Origin: CAZROT01 sp964601895
Lineage (GTDB): Bacteria > Pseudomonadota > Gammaproteobacteria > Enterobacterales > Enterobacteriaceae
Length of the DNA stretch: 21,618 bases
Assembly: GCA_964601895.1 (NCBI GenBank)
Contig: CAZROT010000022.1
Coordinates: 1-21,618, forward strand
Reading direction: 5' to 3'
The notes under the pieces are model-generated. The model was not told the DNA's origin and made no database searches. It saw only the letters and a list, made by a program, of their open reading frames with translations. A program made the position numbers and the translations under genes. Positions 1 through 7,743 of the stretch are shown piece by piece. The number at the start of each line of letters is the position of its first letter. Within the stretch, counting starts at the first letter, position 1.

Positions 1-49
1 CGGCCTGTCACGCCGGGGGTCGCGGGTTCGAGCCCCGTCCGCACCGCCA
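1..49 (+). tRNA. tRNA-Asp (GTC), 5' part outside window
   Basis: The 3' two thirds of an aspartate tRNA. The GTC anticodon is at 7-9 inside a C/G-rich anticodon stem. The T arm has the usual GGTTCGA loop entry, and the encoded CCA end is at 47-49. It matches enteric tRNA-Asp closely. The D arm and 5' acceptor strand lie left of the window. In Enterobacterales this tRNA often follows 5S rRNA at the end of an rRNA operon. Confidence 0.93.
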
Positions 50-52
50 TAC

Positions 53-127
53 AGGGGCGTAGTTCAACGGTAGAGCACCGGTCTCCAAAACCGGGAGTTG
101 GGAGTTCAAATCTCTCCGCCCCTGCCA
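53..127 (+). tRNA. tRNA-Trp (CCA)
   Basis: Complete tryptophan tRNA of 75 nt including the encoded CCA (125-127). The anticodon CCA is at 85-87. The acceptor strands AGGGGCG and CGCCCCT pair, and the sequence is almost that of E. coli tRNA-Trp, with one base fewer in the D loop. It starts 3 nt after tRNA-Asp, so the two are co-transcribed. The Asp-Trp pair is the arrangement seen distal to 5S rRNA in E. coli rrnC. No strong terminator follows; only a weak A/T hairpin is visible at about 130-144. Confidence 0.96.
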
Positions 128-217
128 TAAAAAATTGTATTTTTCTATCTGTTATTCAGGCTCCATGAGGCAGTCAGAAAGCGGATAACAAAACGGCTAA
201 ATACCACCTCTTCACTT

Positions 218-236
218 ATACTATTGTGTATAGTAT
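218..236. repeat. 7-bp inverted repeat in tRNA-effector gap
   Basis: ATACTAT (218-224) and ATAGTAT (230-236) are perfect reverse complements around a 5-nt centre. The dyad is AT-rich and has no T-tract, so it is not a convincing terminator. Apart from it, nothing gene-like is visible between the tRNAs and the gene ending at 396. Confidence 0.25.
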
Positions 237-395
237 TCAGATAAAATTATTGTCTTTCAGTAGGATATACTGGACTATGGCTCAGTGAGGAAATCATCTG
301 GCTGAACCTGGTATTACCTCCAGTGTTGATAACTTATAGCTGCTTTATGCTTTGACATCCGGCCAATTAAAATAGTTATTTATTAGCAGGTGAAC

Positions 396-1532
396 TCAGG
401 ATGCGATAAAATTAGCGTCTTCGTTTATCGTATAATAGTCTACCTGTTGTTGAATAAAGATATTTACCTCTTCTTCAGTGATAGTAGTAGCTTGATTGGA
501 TTGATAATCTTTGGCTTTGATGTTAGTAACATTCACCGTTTCCATCAGATATGTCTTAAACTCACTGGCTGTAGCCTCAGGATTGTTTTGTAAGAATTCT
601 TTTAATTCTTCTCCAAGAACGCGATCTTTTGAGCTGTCCTGGGTGTAATCTTTCATTTTATTAAGGTCAATACGCGCACTTTCATCAAGATGCGTCATTG
701 CGTATGCTTGAAAGGCATCCATCCTGTCTTCAAAACAGGCCCGTGCTTCAAATGCCTGCCTGAAAAACTCTTCCAGAGTGCCGTTATTTTTCGCTTTTTC
801 ATAAAGGCTATCCAGAATATCTAACTGATTTTCAATGGTTTTTAACGATGCGTCGCGACCATTTAATTGAATATGAATTAAAAATCCGCTGAGCTTAGCA
901 AAAGAATCCTTAAGGTCCTGGTCTGACAGAAATGGATTGTTAAAATCAGCACGAATATTTTCTATATTGTCTTTAACAATGCCATAGCGTTGCAAAGACA
1001 GCGAAGCAAATTCGTAGCAGGTTCTGCCTTCTTTACCAGTACCAAAAGCACTGGATAGCGCTTCCCATACGAAACTCGGGTGCCAGCCCTGCTGCACCCC
1101 TTTGCTAAAAAAATCTCTGACTGTATCAATCGGTATCCCGAGAAATTTCTTATTCAATTGCAGTTTTGGCTCTTTACCGTCGAAATTCGGGCTGCCACCC
1201 AGTTCATTTTTTAATTTATTCAGATCTTGCTGAATGTTTTTAAATGATGCAGATACTTCTCTTGGTTGTTCATGAATTGATGAAGTAGCGTCCAGCTCTA
1301 TAGAAGAATCTACGATATTTTTATAATTTTTATTATTGGTAAGATCGATAAGATTATTTGGGATAGAAATAGGGGTATTTCCTACCTGGCTTAATCCTTC
1401 GTCAAAAATTTTTGCAAAGTAATTTGTTAAGTAGTTATTATAATTTTCATTATGGGTATCTGTTGCCCTGTCGGTATTGATAGGGGAGTTTGGCTTACCG
1501 GGCGTGATAGATAACGGCATGATATTTACCAT
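396..1532 (-). CDS. Effector-like protein of unknown function
   Basis: A 378-residue protein that I cannot assign to a family with certainty. The first 120 or so residues are rich in Asn, Ser, Thr and Asp with little predicted structure, as in type III secreted effectors, and there is no Sec signal peptide or membrane segment. The rest looks helical. Around residue 266, ARACFEDRM recalls the catalytic CEDR segment of NEL-type ubiquitin ligases (IpaH/SspH), but has one extra residue between Cys and Glu-Asp-Arg, and no leucine-rich repeats are present. The gene is visibly more AT-rich than its neighbours and lies between an rRNA-operon tRNA pair and mltD, where E. coli carries other genes, which suggests acquisition. 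The start could instead be Met5 (1520); neither start has a clear ribosome binding site. That it is a real gene is fairly safe; a secreted role is inference. Confidence 0.7.
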   Translation of the reverse strand: MVNIMPLSITPGKPNSPINTDRATDTHNENYNNYLTNYFAKIFDEGLSQVGNTPISIPNNLIDLTNNKNYKNIVDSSIELDATSSIHEQPREVSASFKNIQQDLNKLKNELGGSPNFDGKEPKLQLNKKFLGIPIDTVRDFFSKGVQQGWHPSFVWEALSSAFGTGKEGRTCYEFASLSLQRYGIVKDNIENIRADFNNPFLSDQDLKDSFAKLSGFLIHIQLNGRDASLKTIENQLDILDSLYEKAKNNGTLEEFFRQAFEARACFEDRMDAFQAYAMTHLDESARIDLNKMKDYTQDSSKDRVLGEELKEFLQNNPEATASEFKTYLMETVNVTNIKAKDYQSNQATTITEEEVNIFIQQQVDYYTINEDANFIAS

Positions 1533-1576
1533 TGATTAATGAATAAATAATTCTTTCTTTATCAAATCCAATAAAT

Positions 1577-1611
1577 TATAAATAGATATATATGTTGTAT
1601 ATCTATTTATA
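1577..1611. promoter_or_regulatory. 14-bp inverted repeat before effector-like gene
   Basis: Arms 1577-1590 and 1598-1611 are perfect reverse complements (core ATAGATATA against TATATCTAT) around a 7-nt centre. The dyad lies 45-79 nt upstream of the ATG at 1532, where an operator would sit. It could also form a hairpin in the leader. Its extreme AT content makes some chance symmetry likely. Confidence 0.4.
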
Positions 1612-1825
1612 TTATAGATAATAGTATTACTTTTGCTGTTTATTTCATTTACAGGGAATGCATCCGCTAGTGCAAACCAGCCAAAAGAGCACTGTGACAT
1701 CAATAAAAATTGAATAGCCTGGTTTTCACAGCACCCTCGTGCTGGCTAAAAAGGAGAGATATAAGAAAATGGATAATGGGGTGAAAAAGTAATGCGCTGT
1801 TAGCGGAAAAACGCAGCTATAAAAA

Positions 1826-1844
1826 TGGAATCATAATCATTATC
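1826..1844 (-). promoter_or_regulatory. Possible Fur box
   Basis: On the minus strand the 19 bases begin GATAATGAT and match 14 of 19 positions of the classical Fur consensus; the first half is perfect and the second imperfect. It lies about 290 nt before the effector-like gene, which is far for direct control unless transcription starts here. Confidence 0.25.
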
Positions 1845-1956
1845 AGTTCTGATGACGCTTTGCTGGTAAATATTTTATTGATGCTGCAGTCATTGATGTG
1901 TTTTTAACAGGTACGGTAAAAGCTGGCTTGTTATGTATGACTGGCTGCCGGCGATT
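1843..1956 (-). other. Possible decayed LysM tail of mltD
   Basis: Reading on in the mltD frame past its TAA (1957-1959) stays open for 37 codons up to a TGA at 1843-1845. The translation includes PAFTVPVKNTSMTAAS, which loosely resembles the start of a LysM module (the E. coli MltD linker and LysM begin around VYTVRSGDTLSSIA). It may be a remnant of the missing C-terminal region. The similarity is weak. Confidence 0.2.
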
Positions 1957-2976
1957 TTATTTGTTGTGTTTTAGAATACTGTTGGCAAATCTGGCGGTTG
2001 TTGCGTTATTGCGTGATAGCGCATTCAGAAACTGATTCATATGACTTTTCGGTAACATAATGTAATGCGGTCCGTTGGGTGTGGTGATATTGCGCGTATA
2101 GCCAGGATTGTAGGCTTTTAATTTTTTCAGCGGAATGCCCGCCATCTCTGCTACCTGATTTAGATGTATCTGCCGGGTCATTTCAATTTGCGTCAGAGCC
2201 CGGTTTTCATCCGGATGAGGTAATTTTATTCCGTATTTTTTATTGTGTTTTATGATATCACCCAATGCTAACATTTTAGGAATGTAGATTTCTGTTTCAC
2301 GGGGAAGCGGCAGTGCCCAGAAATTGGTCGGCTTGCCTTTGGCCTGATTCGATTTTATCGCCTGAATAATACGTCCTTCACCACTATTGTAAGCCGCAAT
2401 AGTCAATAACCAGTCACCGTCAAACAGAACATTTAAACGTTGCAGTATATCCAGTGCTGCTGTTGTAGAATCGGCTATATCGAAGCGACCGTCGTACCAT
2501 TGATTTTTTTTTAAACCATAACGACGACCTGTGTGCGGTACGATTTGCCATAACCCTGCAGCGTTGGCAGGAGAAGTTGCATGGGGATTAAAAGCGCTCT
2601 CCATAATGGGTAACAGGACTATTTCCATTGGCATATTACGTTTTTTGATTTGTTCGACTATCCAGTACATGTAAGGCTCTGCCTGTAATGTAATACTCTG
2701 CAGATTGCCTTTGTTTTTTAATACCTTTTGTTTTTGTTGATATATTCTGTGATTTTCTGGAATTTGCATGTTGAGCTCATCACTGATGAGACTCCATAGA
2801 TTTTTTTGTGTAAGGTAACGCTCATCTTTGGGTAAAAATGTTGATGTGCTTTCCTGTGCTGCATTTTTATCTTTGCCTGAAGCCCCGCTGGGATCTGCAG
2901 GGATATCCTGTCCGCGCATCTGACAGCCAACAAGCAATGCTGAGAGAAAAAAAACTGTTTTACTTTTAAAATTCAT
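1957..2976 (-). CDS. mltD: Membrane-bound lytic murein transglycosylase D, short form
   Basis: Outer-membrane lipoprotein that cleaves the MurNAc-GlcNAc bond of peptidoglycan to give anhydro-muropeptides during wall turnover. A lipoprotein signal ends at the lipobox LLVGC (Cys18). The SLT domain is complete: catalytic Glu126 in PIMESAF, AAGLWQI (139-145) and AAYNSGEG (194-201). The protein follows E. coli MltD closely until about residue 335, but is only 339 residues against 452; both C-terminal LysM peptidoglycan-binding modules are absent. Catalysis should persist, while wall anchoring may be reduced. It lies 68 nt downstream of gloB on the same strand, as in E. coli. The ATG at 2976 is supported by the lipoprotein signal, although no clear ribosome binding site precedes it. 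Confidence 0.93.
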   Translation of the reverse strand: MNFKSKTVFFLSALLVGCQMRGQDIPADPSGASGKDKNAAQESTSTFLPKDERYLTQKNLWSLISDELNMQIPENHRIYQQKQKVLKNKGNLQSITLQAEPYMYWIVEQIKKRNMPMEIVLLPIMESAFNPHATSPANAAGLWQIVPHTGRRYGLKKNQWYDGRFDIADSTTAALDILQRLNVLFDGDWLLTIAAYNSGEGRIIQAIKSNQAKGKPTNFWALPLPRETEIYIPKMLALGDIIKHNKKYGIKLPHPDENRALTQIEMTRQIHLNQVAEMAGIPLKKLKAYNPGYTRNITTPNGPHYIMLPKSHMNQFLNALSRNNATTARFANSILKHNK

Positions 2977-3044
2977 ATTAACAACAGCGTATTATTGAAT
3001 GCAGGTCATTGTTTTTAATTTAATAAATAGCACAATACGCTGCA

Positions 3045-3800
3045 TTAAAACAGATTTTTCCTGGCTCTTAATTCTGAAAAAACCTCATAATCTTCTCTCT
3101 CCGGTATTAACATGCCTAATTTATTTTTTAAATTAACATCGTTACAGCGTAAAAATAGATTAACTACACGCTCTAACCGCAACGTTGTCGGTATAGTTGG
3201 TTGCTTTTGAGCGCGTAATTCTACCGCCTGTTTTTGCCATGCAGCTAACTCATTGTCTTCAGGTAGTATCTGTCGGGCAAATTCTATATTTGATAACGTA
3301 TATTCATGAGCGCAACAAATTAGCGTCTCATCAGGAAATTGCATAAGCCGCTGAATGGAAGCGTACATTTGTTGTGAAGTGCCTTCAAAGATACGCCCAC
3401 AGCCAGCAGAAAAAAGTGTATCGCCACAAAAAAGATAAGGTGCACTGTACCAGGCGATATGTCCTGACGTGTGTCCGGGTACTGCAATAATGCTGAAATT
3501 ATGATTATTAATTATGATATTATCACCATCTTTAATAATAACAGAGGCACCTTTACTGGCTGTTTCCTCTGGGCCATATACAGGCGTATCAGGATAGTGA
3601 GCGATAATGCCAGAAACCCCTGCTGTATGATCATGGTGATGATGAGTCAGTAAAATAGCATCAGGTATCATATGTTGCTGTTGTAATATTGCTAACACCT
3701 GATGTGATTCCCCGGGATCAATAATGATGCAATGATGATTATGGTCGTGTAAGAGCCAGATGTAATTATCCTGCAATGCTGGAATACTGATGAGCTTCAT
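3045..3800 (-). CDS. gloB: Hydroxyacylglutathione hydrolase (glyoxalase II)
   Basis: Cytosolic metallo-hydrolase that splits S-D-lactoylglutathione into D-lactate and glutathione, the second step of methylglyoxal detoxification. At 251 residues it has the same length as E. coli GloB. The binuclear metal motif THHHHDH is at residues 52-58, followed by the further ligand segments PGHTSGH and FCGDTLFSAGCGR and the late CCAHEYT. The ATG at 3800 is preceded by a strong GGGAGG ribosome binding site. It is divergent from yafS with only about 41 nt between starts, so both promoters share that gap, and it reads toward mltD. Confidence 0.97.
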   Translation of the reverse strand: MKLISIPALQDNYIWLLHDHNHHCIIIDPGESHQVLAILQQQHMIPDAILLTHHHHDHTAGVSGIIAHYPDTPVYGPEETASKGASVIIKDGDNIIINNHNFSIIAVPGHTSGHIAWYSAPYLFCGDTLFSAGCGRIFEGTSQQMYASIQRLMQFPDETLICCAHEYTLSNIEFARQILPEDNELAAWQKQAVELRAQKQPTIPTTLRLERVVNLFLRCNDVNLKNKLGMLIPEREDYEVFSELRARKNLF

Positions 3801-3841
3801 GAGACGCCTCCCGTCGGCGATTATTGACAGAGGATATAACT

Positions 3842-4582
3842 ATGAGACCAGCACATACCTCCCGGCAAATTCAGGCACCGAAATCCTGGACTGAGTTGCC
3901 ATGGGGAATATATTATCGTGATGCCCTGGAACGGGCAATGTATCCATGGTGGTCCAAAATTTTTGGATTTCATTTGCTAAAAATCGGCTGTCTCAGTGCT
4001 GAGATTACTTCGGAACAATGCGCGATTGCTCACCAGGTTAATGTTAGTAAGGACGGCGATAATATGCAGGTGATGGCTAATCCTTATCAATTGCCTTTTT
4101 CTGCGAAATCCATTGATGCCTGTTTGCTTGCGCATGAACTTGCTTATTCTATTGATCCACACGGTATTTTACGTGAAGTTGATCGAGTTTTAATTGATGA
4201 TGGCTGGATGATTGTCAGTAATTTTAACCCGGTCAGTCTGGTAGGATTAGGCAAACTGCTGCCTGTGATACGACATCGTCAGCCGCATATTAGTCGTATG
4301 TTTACGCAAATCAGATTACTGGATTGGCTCAGTGTGCTGAATTACGAAGTGATGTATCAATCCTGTTTTCAGGTATTGCCATGGCATAAGTATGGGGGGC
4401 GATTTCTCAGTGCTCATTTACCTTCGCTGGGATGTTTAAGTCTTATCATCGCAAGAAAACGCACACTACCACTGACCTGTTATGGTCAGCTAAAAATGGG
4501 CAGAAAAAATCCCTTACTGAACAGGGCAGTGGGTGCGGTCAGACATTGTCAGCGTCCGACGTTAAATCACGAATCAGATTGA
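3842..4582 (+). CDS. yafS: YafS-type SAM-dependent methyltransferase
   Basis: A 246-residue class I methyltransferase of the enteric YafS family; substrate unknown. Family-typical segments are PWGIYYRDALER near the start, FGFHLLKIG, LPFSAKSIDACLLAHEL (the acidic-loop/motif II region), LREVDRVLIDDGW and NFNPVSL. A TTG at 3824 is in frame, but I chose the ATG at 3842 because AGAGG sits 8 nt before it and the protein then starts at the position of E. coli YafS (MKPAR). The 3' end overlaps the convergent rnhA by 16 nt. Conservation between gloB and rnhA is typical of Enterobacterales. Confidence 0.9.
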   Translation: MRPAHTSRQIQAPKSWTELPWGIYYRDALERAMYPWWSKIFGFHLLKIGCLSAEITSEQCAIAHQVNVSKDGDNMQVMANPYQLPFSAKSIDACLLAHELAYSIDPHGILREVDRVLIDDGWMIVSNFNPVSLVGLGKLLPVIRHRQPHISRMFTQIRLLDWLSVLNYEVMYQSCFQVLPWHKYGGRFLSAHLPSLGCLSLIIARKRTLPLTCYGQLKMGRKNPLLNRAVGAVRHCQRPTLNHESD

Positions 4583-5037
4583 TAACCAGTATCAATTTTG
4601 TCGGGCGCACTTGCAGCAATGCGGGCCAGCTTATCACAGCGTTCATTTTCTGCATGGCCTGCATGGCCTTTTATCCATTGCCAATGGATAGTATGACCGC
4701 TAACAGCAACATCGAGTTTTTTCCATAAGTCAATGTTACGTACTGGTTTTCTGTCTGCTGTTTTCCATGCACGTTTTTTCCAGTTATGGATCCATAAGGT
4801 GATACCCTGACGGACGTATTGACTGTCAGTACTCAGTGTTATTTCGCATGGGCTGCTCAGTGTCTCTAATGCAATGATAACAGCCATTAATTCCATACGA
4901 TTGTTGGTAGTGAGTTGATAGCCAGCACTGAGTACTTTTTCATGGTGTTTATAACGCAAAATGATGCCATATCCCCCGGGGCCCGGATTGCCAAGACATG
5001 AACCATCAGTGAAAATTTCTACCTGTTTGGTCAGCAT
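4567..5037 (-). CDS. rnhA: Ribonuclease HI
   Basis: Degrades the RNA strand of RNA-DNA hybrids, removing R-loops and primers and limiting replication starts away from oriC. The 156-residue product aligns over its full length with E. coli RNase HI. It shows VEIFTDGSCLGNPGPGG (first catalytic Asp), NNRMELMA (Glu), STDSQYV (Asp) and the C-terminal KGHAGHAENERCDKLA with the active-site His and last Asp. The ORF is open to 5100, but the start at 5037 (MLTKQVEIF) matches the family; the longer form adds an atypical 21-residue leader. It is divergent from dnaQ with 55 nt between start codons, as in E. coli, and convergent with yafS. Confidence 0.97.
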   Translation of the reverse strand: MLTKQVEIFTDGSCLGNPGPGGYGIILRYKHHEKVLSAGYQLTTNNRMELMAVIIALETLSSPCEITLSTDSQYVRQGITLWIHNWKKRAWKTADRKPVRNIDLWKKLDVAVSGHTIHWQWIKGHAGHAENERCDKLARIAASAPDKIDTGYQSDS

Positions 5038-5092
5038 TTGCTGATAGACTCTTAACCTGATTAAAACACTGAGTCTGACATAAATAAGTGCT

Positions 5093-5821
5093 ATGAACAC
5101 GATAAAATCACGACAGATTGTCCTGGATACTGAAACTACCGGTCTGAATAAACAGGGTCTGCATTACGAAGGTCACAGAATTATTGAAATTGGGGCAGTT
5201 GAAATAGTGAATCGCCGTTTAACCGGTGAAAGTTTCCATGCCTATATTAAGCCGGATCGGTTGATTGATCCACAAGCTCAGCGTATTCATGGTATTAGCG
5301 ATGAATTTTTGGCAGATAAGCCCGTATTTGCTGATATTGTGCTGCCGTTTCTGGCTTTTATTCGTGGTGCACAATTAGTGATTCATAATGCAGCCTTTGA
5401 TGTTGGTTTTATCGATCATGAATTTCAGCTGCTGAATCAAGATATACCTGGTGTAGAAACCCTGTGTACTATTATTGATACCTTATTATTGGCTCGCCGT
5501 TTATTTCCTGGCAAACGTAATAATCTTGATGCACTCTGTGATCGTTACCATATAGACAATAGCAGGCGTACCTTGCATGGAGCTTTGCTCGATGCTGAAA
5601 TTCTGGCAGAAGTTTATCTTGCCATGACCGGAGGACAAACATCATTAGCCTTTGCAATGGAAGGCACAGAAGAACAGCATCTCTCTCAAGGCGTTCAGGA
5701 TATTATATTTTCTGAATTATCCTTAAAAGTACAGCATGCCAGTAATGAGGAAATAGTGGCTCATGAAGCGCAACTGGATCAGATAGAAAAGCTCGCACGT
5801 CGTTGTTTATGGCGCAGTTAA
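5093..5821 (+). CDS. dnaQ: DNA polymerase III epsilon subunit, 3'-5' proofreading exonuclease
   Basis: Proofreading subunit of the replicative polymerase core. At 242 residues it matches the E. coli length (243). All DEDDh catalytic residues are present at the E. coli positions: Asp12 and Glu14 (VLDTETTG), Asp103 (HNAAFDVGF), His162 and Asp167 (LHGALLDAE). The clamp-binding segment QTSLAFAMEG is near residue 182, and the C-terminal alpha-binding tail is present, ending CLWRS, so no mutator defect is suggested. It is divergent from rnhA. In E. coli a tRNA-Asp follows dnaQ; here mqo follows after a 270-nt gap and the tRNA-Asp lies elsewhere. Confidence 0.97.
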   Translation: MNTIKSRQIVLDTETTGLNKQGLHYEGHRIIEIGAVEIVNRRLTGESFHAYIKPDRLIDPQAQRIHGISDEFLADKPVFADIVLPFLAFIRGAQLVIHNAAFDVGFIDHEFQLLNQDIPGVETLCTIIDTLLLARRLFPGKRNNLDALCDRYHIDNSRRTLHGALLDAEILAEVYLAMTGGQTSLAFAMEGTEEQHLSQGVQDIIFSELSLKVQHASNEEIVAHEAQLDQIEKLARRCLWRS

Positions 5822-5972
5822 AATTAAATTCAGCGTCATTCAGAAGCTATATGTTCATGGTAAAAAACAAATATTAATGAGCTTATGTTTCACATTTCAG
5901 ACATGGTAGTGAATTAAAAACAGGCAATTCAGGTCATAACGGTAATTAGTACTTTTCTTTTTATAAAATATA

Positions 5973-5982
5973 CTGTCGACAG
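5973..5982. repeat. 10-bp palindrome upstream of mqo
   Basis: CTGTCGACAG is a perfect palindrome 11 nt upstream of the proposed mqo -35 box. It is a candidate binding site for an unknown regulator; a chance SalI-type palindrome cannot be excluded. Confidence 0.25.
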
Positions 5983-5993
5983 ATAGTGGCTAT

Positions 5994-6023
5994 TTGATGT
6001 CTTATATTTTTCATTTTTATACT
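5994..6023 (+). promoter_or_regulatory. Candidate mqo promoter
   Basis: TTGATG (5994-5999) and TATACT (6018-6023) are separated by 18 nt, a reasonable sigma-70 pair about 70 nt before the mqo start. A small dyad ATACTT/AAGTAT (6019-6034) overlaps the -10 box. Confidence 0.4.
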
Positions 6024-6093
6024 TTATGAAGTATCTTTTAATTATGTCTATTTTGCTATTTTTGAAATGAACCCATTAAGAAGGTGTAATTCA

Positions 6094-7668
6094 ATGAGAA
6101 AATTACCCGTTATCTTCATCATATTTTGTTTAAGCATGTTTAGCCTTATTAAACAGGCAGCAGCGGACGACAGAAAAGTTGTTGATGTGTTGTTGATTGG
6201 TGGTGGGATTATGAGTGCCACACTGGGCACTTACATCCAGGAGCTTGAACCAGACTGGTCTATAAGTATGTATGAACGTCTGGATGCGATTGCAGCTGAG
6301 AGCTCTAATGGCTGGAATAATGCAGGTACAGGGCATTCTGCGTTAGCTGAACTGAATTACACGCCAGAAAAAAATGGTGTGATAGATATTTCCAAGGCAG
6401 TGAGTATTAACGAAGAATTTCAAATATCACGCCAGTTCTGGGCGTATCAGGTTAAGAAAAATGTTTTGAATAATCCCCGTTCGTTCATCACTAGTGTGCC
6501 ACATATGAGCTTTGTCTGGGGAGATGCCAATGTCAGCTTTCTGCGCAAGCGCCATGCAGCATTACAAAAAAGCACATTATTCCATGGTATGGAATATTCT
6601 GAAGATCCAGAGAAGATAAAGCAATGGATTCCTCTGGTGATGGAAGGTCGCTCCCCAACGCAGAAAATTGCAGCTACGCGCACAGTGATGGGGACTGATA
6701 TTAATTTTGGTGAAATTACCCGTCAATTTGTTGATTCACTATCGAAGCAAAAAAACTTCTCACTGCATCTGCGCAATGAAGTCAGAGACATCAAACGTAA
6801 TTCCGATAAAACATGGAATGTGACTGTTGCAGACCTTGACAAAGGGGGTACACAAAGTACTGTTACAGCGCGGTTTGTCTTTATTGGAGCAGGTGGCGGG
6901 GCGTTACCACTACTACAGAAATCGGGCATTCCTGAGGGCGAGGGCCAGGGCGGTTTTCCTATAGGCGGTCAGTTTCTGGTGGCAGAAAACCCTCAGATTG
7001 TCAGCCGTCATCTGGCAAAAGTGTATGGTAAAGCAGCGGTAGGTTCACCACCTATGTCTGTTCCGCATCTGGATACGCGTGTGCTGGACGGTAAATCTGT
7101 ACTGCTTTTTGGACCATTTGCAACTTTTTCCACAAAATTTCTGAAAAATGGGTCGTTATGGGATCTATTAGGTAGTGTTAGCACGGCCAATATCATGCCG
7201 ATGACGCATGTAGGTATTGATAATTTTGATTTGGTTAAGTACCTGATTAGCCAGGTCATGTTAAATGATGATGATCGTTTTGAGGCACTGAAAGAGTATT
7301 ATCCCCAGGCCAGAAAAGAAGACTGGAAGCTTATTACCGCCGGACAGCGTGTACAAATTATCAAGAAAGATAAAGACAAAGGCGGGGTACTCAATTTGGG
7401 AACAGAAGTTGTCATTGCCGAGGATGGCAGCATTGCTGCATTATTAGGGGCGTCACCGGGTGCATCAACGTCCGCATCAATTATGCTGGGTATCATGAAA
7501 ACTGCTTTTAAGGATAAATTTGTCTCACCCGAATGGCAGGGTAAATTAAAAGAAATGATTCCATCGTTCGGTCAGAAGCTGGATGGTGATGTTCAAATGA
7601 CCAATAAGATTTTTAGTTATACCAGCAGCGTGTTGCAGTTAGATAATAGTGCCTCAAAGAAAGGCTGA
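6094..7668 (+). CDS. mqo: Malate:quinone oxidoreductase
   Basis: FAD-dependent, membrane-associated enzyme that oxidises malate to oxaloacetate and passes electrons to the quinone pool, bypassing NAD-linked malate dehydrogenase. The 524-residue product is highly similar to E. coli Mqo along its length: FAD-binding DVLLIGGGIMSATLGTYI (about 31-48), SSNGWNNAGTGHSA, FVFIGAGGGALPLL, VGSPPMSVPHLDTR and LLGASPGASTSASIML. An N-terminal signal-like stretch ends at AAAD (24/25), as in E. coli; because the enzyme works at the cytoplasmic face, it may act as an anchor. An upstream ATG at 6067 is possible, but AAGAAGG (6078-6084), 9 nt before 6094, decides the start. The C terminus lacks the longer Pro/Gln-rich tail of the E. 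coli protein. Confidence 0.96.
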   Translation: MRKLPVIFIIFCLSMFSLIKQAAADDRKVVDVLLIGGGIMSATLGTYIQELEPDWSISMYERLDAIAAESSNGWNNAGTGHSALAELNYTPEKNGVIDISKAVSINEEFQISRQFWAYQVKKNVLNNPRSFITSVPHMSFVWGDANVSFLRKRHAALQKSTLFHGMEYSEDPEKIKQWIPLVMEGRSPTQKIAATRTVMGTDINFGEITRQFVDSLSKQKNFSLHLRNEVRDIKRNSDKTWNVTVADLDKGGTQSTVTARFVFIGAGGGALPLLQKSGIPEGEGQGGFPIGGQFLVAENPQIVSRHLAKVYGKAAVGSPPMSVPHLDTRVLDGKSVLLFGPFATFSTKFLKNGSLWDLLGSVSTANIMPMTHVGIDNFDLVKYLISQVMLNDDDRFEALKEYYPQARKEDWKLITAGQRVQIIKKDKDKGGVLNLGTEVVIAEDGSIAALLGASPGASTSASIMLGIMKTAFKDKFVSPEWQGKLKEMIPSFGQKLDGDVQMTNKIFSYTSSVLQLDNSASKKG

Positions 7669-7743
7669 AGTAACGCGTTGAATAGTGTTTTATCTCTAAA
7701 ATCAGGGTAATTGGTTATATACCTTGTAGCCTGTCTGGCAGGG

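Larger units (their letters stand above)
1533..1956. other. 424-nt intergenic region upstream of the effector-like gene
   Basis: No credible gene is seen. The region holds a 14-bp AT-rich dyad (1577-1611), a Fur-box-like sequence (1826-1844), a short GC hairpin (CAGCAC 1729-1734 with GTGCTG 1739-1744) and an open in-frame extension of mltD past its stop (1843-1956). It probably contains the promoter of the minus-strand effector-like gene. Several TATAAT-like hexamers occur in the AT-rich part, but none pairs with a good -35 box. Confidence 0.5.

Noticed and set aside
130..144. A/T hairpin as terminator of the tRNA operon
   Set aside because: The stem is only A-T pairs with a 3-nt loop; too weak to call.
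1729..1744. GC hairpin CAGCAC/GTGCTG as mltD terminator
   Set aside because: No T-tract follows on the minus strand and it is over 200 nt from the mltD stop.
3824..3841. TTG start extending yafS by six codons
   Set aside because: The ATG at 3842 has AGAGG at proper spacing and matches the E. coli start.
4432..4728. Open frame of 98 residues across the yafS-rnhA junction
   Set aside because: It is an out-of-frame shadow of two well-supported genes.
5038..5100. Longer rnhA start at 5100
   Set aside because: The extra 21 residues are not in the family and would overlap the dnaQ start and remove the divergent promoter region.
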